Origin: JACVRW01 sp040509755
Lineage (GTDB): Bacteria; Actinomycetota; Thermoleophilia; Solirubrobacterales; Thermoleophilaceae
Reading direction: 5' to 3'
Assembly (NCBI GenBank): GCA_040509755.1
Contig: JBEVKF010000126.1
Coordinates: 1 to 64,000, forward strand
DNA: 64,000 bases
Below the pieces are notes generated by a model. The model made no database searches and was not told the DNA's origin. It saw nothing but the letters and a program-made list of their open reading frames with translations. The translations under genes and the position numbers were made by a program. Below are positions 48,339 to 59,430 of this stretch, piece after piece. Each line of letters begins with the position of its first letter. Position 1 is the first letter of the stretch.

Positions 48339-50354
48339 ATGGTGGTGTCGCGGACCCAGGGCGCCGTGCTGCGGTTCTGCGGCTGGCTGGCCGCTGCGCT
48401 GATGGGGTTGTATGCGCTGCAGGTGGGCACCGATCTCGCCGGAAGCGCTGTCACCGACGCGCTCCAGGACTACCTCTACAACGGCCTGCTCTTCGCCGGG
48501 GCGGCGTTCTGCCTTTGGCGGGCGGTGGCGGTGCGCGAGGAGCGGCTCCCCTGGGCCATCATGGGCGTTGCCATCGTCAGCTGGACGTCCGCGGACGTCA
48601 TCTGGACGGTGCTCTACGCGAGCGACCCCAACGCGCCCTATCCCAGCACTGCCGACGCTCTGTGGCTCGCGTGGTACCCGGCGAGCTACGTGGTTCTGAT
48701 CCTGCTCGTGCGCTCCAGGATCGCGAGCATCCGGGCGAGCCTCTGGCTCGACGGCGTGATCGGGGCGCTGTGCGTCATCGCGTTCGCGTTCGCATTCGCG
48801 TACGAGCCGATCGTCAATGCCACCTCGGGCACCACCGCCGCCGTGGCCACCAACCTGGCCTACCCGCTCGGCGACACCATCCTCCTCGGGGTGATCGTGG
48901 CCGTCTTCGGGCTGTCCGGCTGGCGGCCCGGCCGCGCCTGGATCATCCTCGGGGCCGGCCTTGCCCTGAATGCGCTCGGGGACGTCATCTATCTCGTCCA
49001 GACCGCTCAGGGCACATACGTCGAGGGCTCGCTTCTGGACGCGTCCTGGCCCGCCTCTTCGCTGCTGGTGGGTCTCGCGGCGTGGCAGCCGGCAAAGCTC
49101 GGGGTCGCACAGCGGGTCGAGGGCCTGCGCGTGGTCCTGATGCCGTTCGTCTGCGGCGTGGTCGCCGTCGCACTGCTGACGTTGGACCGCTTCGACCGGC
49201 TTCCCACCGCCGCGCTCGGCCTCACGATCGCCACCGTGCTGCTCGTGCTCATCCGCACGGCGCTCGTGTTCCGCGACAACCAGCGGATGATCGTGGACAG
49301 CCGCGAGGAGGCCCACACCGATCCGCTCACCGGACTTCGCAACCGGCGCAGCCTGATGGCGGACCTTGACGAGCAACTGCCGCTGGCCACCGAGGCGAAC
49401 CGGCGCGCGCTGATCCTGTTCGACCTCGACGGCTTCAAGGAGTACAACGACGCGTTCGGCCACCCCGCCGGCGATGGCCTGCTCGTGCGCTTGGGATTGC
49501 GCCTGGCCGATGCCGTACGCGGGCACGGCGGTGCCTACCGGCTTGGCGGCGACGAGTTCTGCGTGCTGCTTCGGCCCGGCCCGGCCGGAGTGGACCCGCT
49601 CGTGAAGGCCTGCGTCTCCGCGCTCAGCGAAAGCGGCGAGGGCTTCGACGTCACCACCTCACACGGCTCCGTGCTGGCTCCCGACGAGGTCGACGGCGCG
49701 ACCGAGGCGCTCCAGCTGGCCGATCGCCGCATGTACGCCCGCAAGGGCGGGCGGCGGATGTCGGCCGGGCGCCAGTCGCGCGACGTGCTCCTGCGGATGC
49801 TCTCCGAGCGCCAGCCCGAGCTGCGCGCACACCTGCGCGGGACCGCCGAGCTCGCCCTCGACGTCGGCCGCGAGCTGGATATGGGCCCCGAGGAGCTGGA
49901 CGAGGTCGGGCGAGCGGGGGAGCTTCACGACCTGGGCAAGGTCGCGATTCCCGACGCGATCCTCCACAAGCCGGGCTTGCTGGACGAGACCGAATGGAGC
50001 TTCGTGCGCCGCCACACCATCATCGGCGAGCGGATCCTCCTGGCGGCACCGGCCTTGCGCCCGGTCGCGCGGCTGGTACGCGCGAGCCACGAGCGCTTCG
50101 ATGGCTCGGGCTACCCGGACGGGCTCGCCGGCTCGAACATCCCGCTGGGCTCGCGCGTGGTGGCCGTCTGCGATGCCTTCGATGCGATGATCTCCGAGCG
50201 CCCCTACAGGGCTACCCGCAGCGCGCCGGACGCCCTGGCCGAGCTGCAGAGCTGCGCCGGGACACAGTTCGATCCCGTTGTGGTGGCCGCTTTCACGCGC
50301 GTGGTCATGCGCCAGACGGCCGACGCTGTGTCGGGACGCGACCACGTCGTGTAG
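48339..50354 (+). CDS. Membrane GGDEF plus HD-GYP protein (c-di-GMP turnover)
   Basis: A 671-residue protein. About nine transmembrane helices fill residues 15-310. A GGDEF domain (about 325-480) has an intact LGGDEFCVLL and FDLDGFKEYNDAFGH, so cyclase activity is expected. The HD-GYP domain (about 495-665) has LHDLGKVAIP, RRHTIIGERIL and SHERFDGSGYPDGL, suggesting phosphodiesterase activity; the first His of the usual H-H-E is Ser. One polypeptide may thus make and destroy c-di-GMP. ATG 48339 is chosen, with GTG 48342 and 48345 also possible. It is followed by a response regulator. Confidence 0.9.
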   Translation: MVVSRTQGAVLRFCGWLAAALMGLYALQVGTDLAGSAVTDALQDYLYNGLLFAGAAFCLWRAVAVREERLPWAIMGVAIVSWTSADVIWTVLYASDPNAPYPSTADALWLAWYPASYVVLILLVRSRIASIRASLWLDGVIGALCVIAFAFAFAYEPIVNATSGTTAAVATNLAYPLGDTILLGVIVAVFGLSGWRPGRAWIILGAGLALNALGDVIYLVQTAQGTYVEGSLLDASWPASSLLVGLAAWQPAKLGVAQRVEGLRVVLMPFVCGVVAVALLTLDRFDRLPTAALGLTIATVLLVLIRTALVFRDNQRMIVDSREEAHTDPLTGLRNRRSLMADLDEQLPLATEANRRALILFDLDGFKEYNDAFGHPAGDGLLVRLGLRLADAVRGHGGAYRLGGDEFCVLLRPGPAGVDPLVKACVSALSESGEGFDVTTSHGSVLAPDEVDGATEALQLADRRMYARKGGRRMSAGRQSRDVLLRMLSERQPELRAHLRGTAELALDVGRELDMGPEELDEVGRAGELHDLGKVAIPDAILHKPGLLDETEWSFVRRHTIIGERILLAAPALRPVARLVRASHERFDGSGYPDGLAGSNIPLGSRVVAVCDAFDAMISERPYRATRSAPDALAELQSCAGTQFDPVVVAAFTRVVMRQTADAVSGRDHVV

Positions 50355-50401
50355 CCCTTCGTGGCTTGACTTTCACTCGCAAAGGTTCACCATCGCCCTG
50401 A

Positions 50402-51040
50402 ATGGGTGCTCGGGCCGTGATCGTCGAGGATCACGACGCTGTCAGCAAGGGCCTCGAGCTGGTGCTTGGCAAGGCCGGCATCGATGTCGTGGGGTCCGCT
50501 CGTACCGAGGAGGAGGGGTACGAGGTGATCGAACGCGAGCGCCCCAGTCTCGCAATCGTCGATCTCGGGCTGGAGCACGGCTCCGGTGTGCAACTGGCGC
50601 GCCGCCTGAGCGATGCGGAGTGGGATCTCGGCGTGCTGATCTACACCGGCCTCGGGGACGAGTCGCTGCTGCGCCAGGCGCTCGACTCCGGCGCGCGCGG
50701 CTTCGCGCTGAAGGCGGCCCCCGCCAACGAGGTCGTCGCTGCTGCGCGCACGGTCGCCGCGGGCGGCAGTTACGTCGATCCCCGGCTCAATCCCTACATC
50801 CTCGGGCACGCTGCGACGGATGAGATCGCGGTGCTCTCGCCGCGCGAGCGAGAGGTGATGGCCCTGCTTGCAGAGGGCCTGAACGGGCCGGAGATCGCCG
50901 ATCGCCTGTTCATCTCGCCGGCCACGGTCCGCACCCACGTGGAGAACGCGATGCAGAAGCTCGAGGCGCGCACGCGCGTGCACGCGATCGCGATCGCCCT
51001 GCGCCAGGGATTGCTGAAGATCCCCGATTCCCCGTATTGA
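50402..51040 (+). CDS. NarL/FixJ-type response regulator
   Basis: A 212-residue two-domain regulator. The receiver has the acidic pair VEDHD, the phospho-acceptor Asp in IVDLGLEHG, Thr in IYTGLGD and Lys in ALKAAP, all intact. The LuxR-type HTH reads LSPREREVMALLAEGLNGPEIADRLFISPATVRTHVENAM. No kinase is adjacent; the orphan HisKA_3 kinase at 32.5-34.3 kb is of the matching class, but pairing is a guess. It starts 47 bp after the c-di-GMP protein and ends before a strong hairpin. Confidence 0.92.
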   Translation: MGARAVIVEDHDAVSKGLELVLGKAGIDVVGSARTEEEGYEVIERERPSLAIVDLGLEHGSGVQLARRLSDAEWDLGVLIYTGLGDESLLRQALDSGARGFALKAAPANEVVAAARTVAAGGSYVDPRLNPYILGHAATDEIAVLSPREREVMALLAEGLNGPEIADRLFISPATVRTHVENAMQKLEARTRVHAIAIALRQGLLKIPDSPY

Positions 51041-51157
51041 CCGGGCCTCACATGTGGGCCATGATCGGGTGGTTGGATATCGCGATGTACCCGCCCCGTG
51101 TGTGAAGGAATGCCGGCAATGCATCGCAACTGCAGTCCCCACCACCCCCCACAGGAA

Positions 51158-51210
51158 GGGGTGGCCGCGAAGCGCCAGTAGGGGCTACCAAGGCGCATCG
51201 CGGCCACTCC
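51158..51210. terminator. Strong 19-bp hairpin between convergent genes
   Basis: The arms 51158-51176 and 51192-51210 pair over 19 positions with two mismatches; the 15-nt loop holds a further GTAG/CTAC mini-stem. It lies in the 195-bp gap between the response regulator (ends 51040) and ispG (ends 51236) and can stop both. The rest of the gap, 51041-51157, holds an 8-bp palindrome CACATGTG and a C-run, and no credible gene. Confidence 0.7.
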
Positions 51211-51235
51211 GACCTGATTTCTGCGTCCAGGCCGG

Positions 51236-52531
51236 CTAGGCGCGGCTGAAGCGGCGGCCCGCCGTGGGCGAGACGTCCTCGTCCAGTGCGATCCGCTGAG
51301 CCTTGGGCGCGCCGGCCATGGGCAGCGACTGACCGTTGCCGAGTGCCTCCTCGGCGGCGGCCGCGGCCTCCATGGCCGCAAGCCGCTCCGGCGTGAGCTC
51401 GCCGGCGTTCTCCTCTTCGATCTGCTCGAGCCAGGCGGCGCCCTCGGCCGCCTTGCGGGCGTCCACCACGACCTCGCCGCGGTCGATCGACTTGTCGATC
51501 TCCACGAACAGCGCGTCGACCAGATCGTCCTGGGGCACCTTTCGCAGCGGCTTGCCGTGGGCGAAGATGAGCCCCTCGTTCTTCGCTCCGGTGATCCCGA
51601 AGTCCGCGTGCGAAGCCTCGCCGATCCCGTTGACCGCGCAGCCGAGCACGGCCACCTCGATCGGATCGTCGTACTGGCGCAGGCGCTCCTCGATGTCGGT
51701 GACGACGGTGTCCATGTCGAACTGGAGCCGCCCGCAGGTCGGACAGGCGATCAGCACGGGTCCGCGCTCGCGCAGCTTCAGCGCCTTGAGGATCTCCCAG
51801 GCGACCTTGACCTCCTCCTCCGCGTGGAAGGTGGAGAGCGAGATCCGGATCGTGTCGCCGATGCCGTCGGCCAGCAGCGTCCCAAGCCCCACGGCCGACT
51901 TAAGCGAGCCCGTCCATTTCGTCCCGGCCTCGGTGATGCCGAGGTGCAGCGGATGGTCGATCCGCTCCGAGAGCAGGCGGTTCGAGGCAATCGTGTTGGG
52001 CACGTTGGTCGACTTGATCGACACCTTGAAGTTCTCGAAGCCGAGTCGCTCCATCAGTTCGACGTGCTCGGTCGCGGCGGTCACCAGGGCCTCGACGGAG
52101 TTCTCTCGCTCGAGGGCGTGGAGGTGCCTGGGTAGGGACCCCGAGTTCACTCCGATGCGCATCGGGGTCCCGGCCGCACGGGCCTTCTCGACGACCTCGC
52201 CGACCTTCTCGTGGCCACCGATGTTGCCGGGGTTGATGCGGATGCAGTGCGCGCCGGCGTCAATCGCCTTGAGCGCCAGCGTGTGATTGAAATGGATGTC
52301 GGCGATCACGGGGATCGGTGACTCGACGACGATCCGCTCGAGCGCGCGCACGTCCTCATCGCGCGGCACGGCGCACCGGACGAGGTCGCCGCCGGCGTCG
52401 GCGATCGCATGGATCTGGCGCATCGTGGCGTCGAAGTCCGCGGTCTCGGTCTTCGTCATCGACTGGACCGCGACCGGGGCGCCGCCACCGATCTTCACCC
52501 CGCCGACGTCTATCTGCTTCCTGGAGGCCAA
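51236..52531 (-). CDS. ispG: 4-hydroxy-3-methylbut-2-enyl diphosphate synthase
   Basis: Iron-sulfur enzyme of the MEP isoprenoid pathway, converting MEcPP to HMBPP. The 431-residue protein has the TIM-barrel start VAVQSMTKTETADFDATMRQI. The [4Fe-4S] ligands are two Cys in IACPTCGRLQFD and one in VLGCAVNGIGE. A tail of about 40 Ala/Pro-rich residues extends beyond the usual end. TTG at 52531 fits the N terminus (ASRKQIDVGGVKIGGG) and lies 8 nt behind TACCAT. It works with dxr, encoded two genes upstream. Confidence 0.93.
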   Translation of the reverse strand: MASRKQIDVGGVKIGGGAPVAVQSMTKTETADFDATMRQIHAIADAGGDLVRCAVPRDEDVRALERIVVESPIPVIADIHFNHTLALKAIDAGAHCIRINPGNIGGHEKVGEVVEKARAAGTPMRIGVNSGSLPRHLHALERENSVEALVTAATEHVELMERLGFENFKVSIKSTNVPNTIASNRLLSERIDHPLHLGITEAGTKWTGSLKSAVGLGTLLADGIGDTIRISLSTFHAEEEVKVAWEILKALKLRERGPVLIACPTCGRLQFDMDTVVTDIEERLRQYDDPIEVAVLGCAVNGIGEASHADFGITGAKNEGLIFAHGKPLRKVPQDDLVDALFVEIDKSIDRGEVVVDARKAAEGAAWLEQIEEENAGELTPERLAAMEAAAAAEEALGNGQSLPMAGAPKAQRIALDEDVSPTAGRRFSRA

Positions 52532-52572
52532 GGCCCCTGATGGTAGTGGGCGAAAGATAGCCTCCGCGCGCA

Positions 52573-52587
52573 CCCGGCCGAGCCGGG
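52573..52587 (-). terminator. Small GC hairpin between acyl-CoA ligase and ispG
   Basis: CCCGGC (52573-52578) pairs with GCCGGG (52582-52587) around a CGA loop, 19 nt after the ligase stop. With a separate TACCAT box before ispG it suggests that ispG is transcribed on its own. The stem is short. Confidence 0.4.
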
Positions 52588-52606
52588 CGCTTGCGGCCAA
52601 GCCGCG

Positions 52607-54385
<1,779 letters not shown>

Positions 54386-54394
54386 GGCCGCAGG

Positions 54395-55471
54395 CTACCG
54401 GACCTGGAAGCCCTCGCCCGACAATCGGTCGATGTCGTTCGAGAGGCCGACCAGGAAGATCAGGATGACCAACATGAAGCCGATCACCCCGGCTCTCTCC
54501 ATCACCGCGAAGGAGACGGGCTTACGCCTGACCTTCTCCACGATCGCCCAGAAGATGTGGCCGCCGTCCAAGGGCAGGAAGGGGAACAGGTTCACGATCG
54601 CCAGGGACAGCGAGATGATCGCGAGGATCCCCACCACCTCGGCCAGGTCGTTGAGGATCGTCTGGCGGGTGACCTCGTACGAGCCCACCACGCCCGAGAT
54701 CTCCTTGCGCTGCTCGGGGTCGATCAGCCGGGCCGGCAGCTCGAGCGTCATCCGGGTGATGAACCAGAAGCGGTCGGCGGTCAGATCGAGCGACTCGCCG
54801 AACGGAAGCGTCTCGCGGGGACCGCTGGCATACGAGAATCCGAGGCGCGTGCGTTCTGCGACAGGGTCATAGATCGGGGTCAGCTCGAAGGTCCGCTCGT
54901 GCCCGTTTCGCACGACGGTCACCTCGGCGGGCTCGGTGGCCTCGCACCCCTTGACCTGCTTCCCGGGGCACTTGTGGGCGGCGATCTGCTCCGACAGGTC
55001 GACCGGCTTACCGCGCGTGCCGTCGACGGCGACCAGCCTGTCGCCTGGCTTCAGCGTGCCCGCGGCGGGATAGTTCTTCTCGATCACGCCGACCTTGCTC
55101 GTGCCGGTCTCCGCCCCGATCAGGAAGAAGAAGACGAACAGCAGTAGGAAGGCGAGGATCAGGTTCATCGCCGGGCCGGCCGAGATCACCACGATCCGCT
55201 TCCACACCGGCTGGGCGTAGTAGGCGCGGGTGCGGACCTCGTCGGGCAGGTCCTCCGCCGGGTTCATCCCGCTGATCTTCACGTAGCCGCCCGCGGGGAT
55301 CAGCCCGATCGCGTACTCGGTCTCACCCCGCTTTCGGCTGAACAGCGTGGGCGGGAAGAAGAGCGAGAACTTCTCGACCCGCATGCCCACAGACTTCGCC
55401 GCCCAGAAGTGGCCGAGCTCGTGCAGGATCACCAGCAGGGCGAAGCCCACGAAGGCGAGCAGCCAGCTCAT
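54395..55471 (-). CDS. rseP: Site-2 protease RseP/RIP (M50 metalloprotease)
   Basis: Intramembrane zinc protease of 358 residues that cuts membrane-bound regulators such as anti-sigma factors. The active-site motif HELGH is in the first helix (VILHELGHFWAA) and the second zinc motif is NLFPFLPLDGGH. One PDZ domain (about 115-220) lies between, with GTLKPGDRLVAVDGTR. ATG at 55471 overlaps the dxr stop in ATGA. The RskA-like membrane protein at 41.4 kb is the kind of substrate such an enzyme may process, but nothing shows this. Confidence 0.94.
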   Translation of the reverse strand: MSWLLAFVGFALLVILHELGHFWAAKSVGMRVEKFSLFFPPTLFSRKRGETEYAIGLIPAGGYVKISGMNPAEDLPDEVRTRAYYAQPVWKRIVVISAGPAMNLILAFLLLFVFFFLIGAETGTSKVGVIEKNYPAAGTLKPGDRLVAVDGTRGKPVDLSEQIAAHKCPGKQVKGCEATEPAEVTVVRNGHERTFELTPIYDPVAERTRLGFSYASGPRETLPFGESLDLTADRFWFITRMTLELPARLIDPEQRKEISGVVGSYEVTRQTILNDLAEVVGILAIISLSLAIVNLFPFLPLDGGHIFWAIVEKVRRKPVSFAVMERAGVIGFMLVILIFLVGLSNDIDRLSGEGFQVR

Positions 55472-56598
55472 GCCGCGACGCCCCGGGCGATCTCACGAGC
55501 TTCGCTGTCGGCCTGATAGAGATCGGAGAAGTGGCGGACCGGCCGCGCCGGCAGCTCCGAGAGCGTCGACTCGATCACGCGGGCGATTCCGGGGAATGAC
55601 AGCTCGCCGCGGAGGAAGGCGTGCACGGCCACCTCGTTGGCGGCGTTGAGCACGCAGGGAGCGGTTCCCCCCGCCGCCGCCGCGTCGCGGGCAAGGCGCA
55701 GGCAGGCGAAGGTCTCGGTGTCAGGGGCTTCGAAGGTCAGTGCGCCCAGCTCGACGAGGTCGAGGGCGCGCACCGGCACGTCCGCTCGGTCGGGGTGGTG
55801 CAGGGCGTACGAGATCGGCACGCGCATGTCGGGATAACCGAGATGGGCGAGCGAGGCCCCGTCGTTCAGGTGCACGAGCGCGTGGACGATCGACTGGGGG
55901 TGCACCACCACGTCGATGCGGTCGTATGGCACGCCGAACAGGTGATGGGCCTCGATCAGCTCGAGGCCCTTGTTCATCAGCGTCGCCGAGTCGATCGTGA
56001 TCTTCCCGCCCATGTCCCAGGTCGGGTGGGCGAGCGCCTCCTCGCGGGTGATGCCTTCGAGGTCGGTGCGCCCGCGAAACGGGCCGCCGCTCGCCGTCAG
56101 CACCAGCTTGTCGATCGTGCCGGGGCGCTCGCCGGCGATCAGTTGCGCAAGCGCCGAGTGCTCGGAGTCCACCGGGATGAGCTCCGCACCGGTCGCCTCG
56201 GCGAGCGCGGTGACGAGCTCGCCGCCCACGACGAGCGACTCCTTGTTGGCGAGCGCAAGGTCGATCCCCTCGCCCAGCGTGGCCACGGTCGGCCCGAGGC
56301 CGGCCGATCCGACCAGCGCGTTGAGCACGAGATCGCAGTCGGACTCGGTTATCAACTCCACCAGGCCCTCGGCCCCGCGCAGGACCGGGCCGGCCGAATG
56401 CTCGGCCGCCCGCGTGGCCGCATCCGGATCGGCCAGGGCGATCCGCTCCACCCCGAAACGCGCCGCCTGCTCCAGCAGGAGCTCCCAGCTCGAGTCCGCC
56501 GCGAGGCCGACAACCTCGAGCTCATCGGAGCGCTCAACGACGTCCAGAGCCTGTGTACCTATCGAGCCGGTCGACCCGACTATGAGGATCCTGCGCAC
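55468..56598 (-). CDS. dxr: 1-deoxy-D-xylulose 5-phosphate reductoisomerase
   Basis: Second enzyme of the MEP pathway, making MEP from DXP with NADPH. The 376-residue protein starts RRILIVGSTGSIGTQALDVVE (NADPH loop). It has LANKESLVVGG, the metal and substrate residues in IPVDSEHSALAQ and TASGGPFRG, and LMNKGLELIEAHHLFG. Complete. GTG at 56598 lies 7 nt behind TACACT, so a promoter starts the dxr-rseP-ligase series here. The four genes cdsA to pyrH upstream in the usual cluster are separated from it by two inserted genes. Confidence 0.96.
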   Translation of the reverse strand: MRRILIVGSTGSIGTQALDVVERSDELEVVGLAADSSWELLLEQAARFGVERIALADPDAATRAAEHSAGPVLRGAEGLVELITESDCDLVLNALVGSAGLGPTVATLGEGIDLALANKESLVVGGELVTALAEATGAELIPVDSEHSALAQLIAGERPGTIDKLVLTASGGPFRGRTDLEGITREEALAHPTWDMGGKITIDSATLMNKGLELIEAHHLFGVPYDRIDVVVHPQSIVHALVHLNDGASLAHLGYPDMRVPISYALHHPDRADVPVRALDLVELGALTFEAPDTETFACLRLARDAAAAGGTAPCVLNAANEVAVHAFLRGELSFPGIARVIESTLSELPARPVRHFSDLYQADSEAREIARGVAA

Positions 56599-56605
56599 CG
56601 GGCTG

Positions 56606-56611
56606 AGTGTA
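56606..56611 (-). promoter_or_regulatory. -10 element TACACT for dxr
   Basis: On the minus strand TACACT is followed by 7 nt and GTG 56598. It lies in the 47-bp gap between the GAF/GGDEF/HD-GYP gene and dxr. Confidence 0.5.
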
Positions 56612-56645
56612 GGGAGCGCCTCCACGGCTCCTCCCGGCCGGCGAC

Positions 56646-59384
56646 TCAACCCAAGACCGCGATCAAGGCCTCCACGACACGTGGATCGAGTTGGCTTCCG
56701 GCCACCCGGCGCAGCTCCTCGACGGCCTGCTCGTGGGGCAGCGCGTTTCGGTAAGGGCGGTCGGTCGTCATGGCGTCGTAGGTGTCGCAGGCGAACACGA
56801 TGCGGGCGCCTAGCGGGATCTTCTCGCCGGCCAAGCCGTCCGGATAGCCGGAGCCATCGAAGCACTCGTGAGCGCTGCGCACGAGCGGCAGCACGTCCGA
56901 GAGGAACTCGACGGGTGAGAGGATCTGCTCGCCGACCACGGTGTGGCGCTGCACGACGCTGCGCTCGCCGGTGGTGAGCGGGCCTGGCTTGTTGAGGATC
57001 TGCTCGGGCACGGCGAGCTTGCCGATGTCGTGGAAGGCCGCGCCGTAGCGCACGACGCGCAGCTCGGTCTCGTCCATCTCGAGCAGGCGTCCGACCGCCT
57101 CGGCTCGCTGGACCAGTGAGCGCGAATGCTCGGCGGTGTACGAGTCCTTGGCCTCGAGGGCCGCGCTGAGCGCCTCGGCCGTACCCAGGTAGGCGCGCTC
57201 GAGCTGCTCGTAGAGAGCGGCGGCGCGCAGCGCCGCAGCGAGCTGATCGGCCACTGAGGCGAGCAGGCGGGCGTCCTCGTCGTCGAAGGCACCGGGATGC
57301 ACGTCCTGCACGGTGATGGCGCCCCACGAGCGCCCGCCCACGCGGACCGGCACGTCGAGCTCCGAGCGCACCGTCGTGACCTCCGTGGAGTGATAGTCGG
57401 GCTCGCTCGACACGTCGAAGGTGAGCACCGGGCGGCCCTCGCGCATGCAACGTCCGATCAGGCCGCGATCGGCAGGCTGGCTGAAGCCGAGAAAGGCAGG
57501 GGTGCCGAACAGGCCTAGGCCGACTGCCATGTCCAGCACGGCCTCGGGCTCGTCACGCACCCCGCGCCGCACGCGCATCACGCCGGTGGCGGCCGCGTCC
57601 AGCCCCGTATGCAGCTCTTCGGCGACGGCCACGATCATCTCGGTGGGGTGCCCGCTCGTCGCCAACCGCGCAGCTAGCCCGCTGATCAACGCCAGCTGGC
57701 GGGTCCGGCGCTCCAGCAGCGCGGCGCCGCCTTTCCCGGCCGGGCGCGGCGGAACCGCCGCCCGCACGAGCAGACCGGCCTCCAGGCGGCCCTCCTCGAG
57801 CGCCACGCTCTGGTCGTCGGCATATATCTCGAGGAGCCAGGTGCCGTCGTGGTCGGCCGCCGCCGCGGTCAGCACCGCGAGTCGCCCCTCCTTGGCGAGG
57901 ATGTCGCGCTCCGCGCGATCCGCTTCCTCGTCTTCGACTCGCACGACGAAGGTGCCGGCTCCGGCCGCCATCAGCCGTGCAGTGGCGGGGAAGTCGTCGA
58001 TCGGGTAGACGTCGTTGTCGACCTTCAGGCGCAGTCCCTCGAGTCGATGGTCGCGCCCGTCGGCCAGGGACACCGTGTGGATCGTGTCGTCGCCGGTCGG
58101 GGTGAACGACACGGCCCAGGCGGCGGCGTTCATCGCTTCCGCGAGCGCCGTTCCCACCGCTTCGATTCGCTCGAGCGCGCCCTCGGCGGCCAGGTCGGTC
58201 TCGAAGCGCCCGGTCAGGTCCTGCACGGCGTCGCGCAGGCGCTCGCGCGTGCTGCGGCGATGCGCTCGGCGCTCGACCTTCGGTGCGGGCTCTGGCGCGC
58301 GCGAGCCGGCGGTGAAGATCTGACCGCCGCCGTTTCGCTTCGCGCGGTATAGCGCGGCATCGGCGGCGCGCAGCAGCTCCGCGGGGGCCGCCACACCGCC
58401 GCCGAGCGCCGCAGCGCCGCACGAGATCATCAGAGGGCTCTTGCCCGCCCCCGAGAGAGTGGCGAGCGCGGCGGAGGCCAGCTCCCGCGCATCGTCGACG
58501 CTGCCGCCCTCCATGATCACGCAGAACTCGTCTCCGGCCAGGCGTCCCACCAGACTGCCCGGCCGGGCGGCCGCCGCGGCCACGAGCGCGTCGCCCACGC
58601 GGCGCAGGGCGCGATCGCCGGCGTCGTGCCCGGACTCGTCGTTGATCGCCTTGAGCTCGTCGACGTCGCAAAGCAGCACCGCCAGTGTGCCCTCGCCCTC
58701 ACCCGCGCGGCTGACCGCGCGCTCGAGACGCTCCTCCACTGCGCGACGGTTGGCCAAACCGGTGAGCGAGTCCTCGTAGGCGAGCCGCGACACGCGCGAG
58801 AACAGCTCGGCCCGCCCGATGGCCACGGCCAGCTGTCCGGCCACGGCCTCGAGGAAGCGCACGTCCTCACCCCGAAAGCGCGGCTGGCCGGGCGCGGTGG
58901 TCGCGTAGACCTCGCCCCAGGCCTCACCCTCGACCATGATCGGCACGCCTACCTCCGACTCCTTGCCGAGCCGTCGCAGGCGCGCGGCGTTCCACGGGTC
59001 GATACCGGTGTCGTCGACGGCGTTGAAGTAGGCGACGCCGTCGCGCAGCAGCCGATCGCCGGCGCGATCCTCGCCCAGCAGGTAGATCTCCTCGTCCGGG
59101 TAGCGATCCTCGCCGGGGCCGAGGGCGCCGACGTTGATGATCGTGCGCAGCACTCCGCCCTCGCGCTCCCAGCGGCTCACCGAGAGCGACGCGGCGTTCA
59201 GCGCGGCGCGCGCCTCCTCGGCCGCCACCTCCAGCACTTCCTCGAGGTCGTGGGTGCCTGCCGCCGCGGCGGCCACGCGTAGGAGCGCCTCGCCCTCCGA
59301 CCCGTCAGGCCGAGGCTCCCCATGGGGCGACCGGACGCTCGGGCGGCGCCGGAGAGCAACGGAGATAGCCCTGGCGGGCTCCAC
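56646..59384 (-). CDS. Multi-domain c-di-GMP protein: GAF-GGDEF-GAF-GAF-HD-GYP
   Basis: A 912-residue cytoplasmic signalling protein with no membrane segment. Domains in order: GAF (about 33-195); GGDEF (205-360) with variant motif LAGDEF and CDVDELKAINDESGH; a GAF-like region (385-545); a second clear GAF (560-705); and HD-GYP (720-912) with FHDIGKLAVPEQIL, QRHTVVGEQIL and AHECFDGSGYPDGL. AGDEF variants are often active. As in the protein at 48.3 kb, the first His of H-H-E is missing. GAF domains may sense small molecules or redox state. GTG at 59384 is the likely start. Confidence 0.88.
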   Translation of the reverse strand: MEPARAISVALRRRPSVRSPHGEPRPDGSEGEALLRVAAAAAGTHDLEEVLEVAAEEARAALNAASLSVSRWEREGGVLRTIINVGALGPGEDRYPDEEIYLLGEDRAGDRLLRDGVAYFNAVDDTGIDPWNAARLRRLGKESEVGVPIMVEGEAWGEVYATTAPGQPRFRGEDVRFLEAVAGQLAVAIGRAELFSRVSRLAYEDSLTGLANRRAVEERLERAVSRAGEGEGTLAVLLCDVDELKAINDESGHDAGDRALRRVGDALVAAAAARPGSLVGRLAGDEFCVIMEGGSVDDARELASAALATLSGAGKSPLMISCGAAALGGGVAAPAELLRAADAALYRAKRNGGGQIFTAGSRAPEPAPKVERRAHRRSTRERLRDAVQDLTGRFETDLAAEGALERIEAVGTALAEAMNAAAWAVSFTPTGDDTIHTVSLADGRDHRLEGLRLKVDNDVYPIDDFPATARLMAAGAGTFVVRVEDEEADRAERDILAKEGRLAVLTAAAADHDGTWLLEIYADDQSVALEEGRLEAGLLVRAAVPPRPAGKGGAALLERRTRQLALISGLAARLATSGHPTEMIVAVAEELHTGLDAAATGVMRVRRGVRDEPEAVLDMAVGLGLFGTPAFLGFSQPADRGLIGRCMREGRPVLTFDVSSEPDYHSTEVTTVRSELDVPVRVGGRSWGAITVQDVHPGAFDDEDARLLASVADQLAAALRAAALYEQLERAYLGTAEALSAALEAKDSYTAEHSRSLVQRAEAVGRLLEMDETELRVVRYGAAFHDIGKLAVPEQILNKPGPLTTGERSVVQRHTVVGEQILSPVEFLSDVLPLVRSAHECFDGSGYPDGLAGEKIPLGARIVFACDTYDAMTTDRPYRNALPHEQAVEELRRVAGSQLDPRVVEALIAVLG

Positions 59385-59430
59385 GGGAACTACATCGGCG
59401 CCCCCAGCCGGAGCTTGAGAGGATGGAGGC

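Noticed and set aside
50366..50371. TTGACT as a -35 box for the response regulator gene
   Set aside because: No acceptable -10 hexamer lies 16-18 bp downstream.
51054..51239. A 61-codon plus-strand frame after the response regulator
   Set aside because: It runs straight through the long hairpin at 51158-51210, has no ribosome site and atypical composition.
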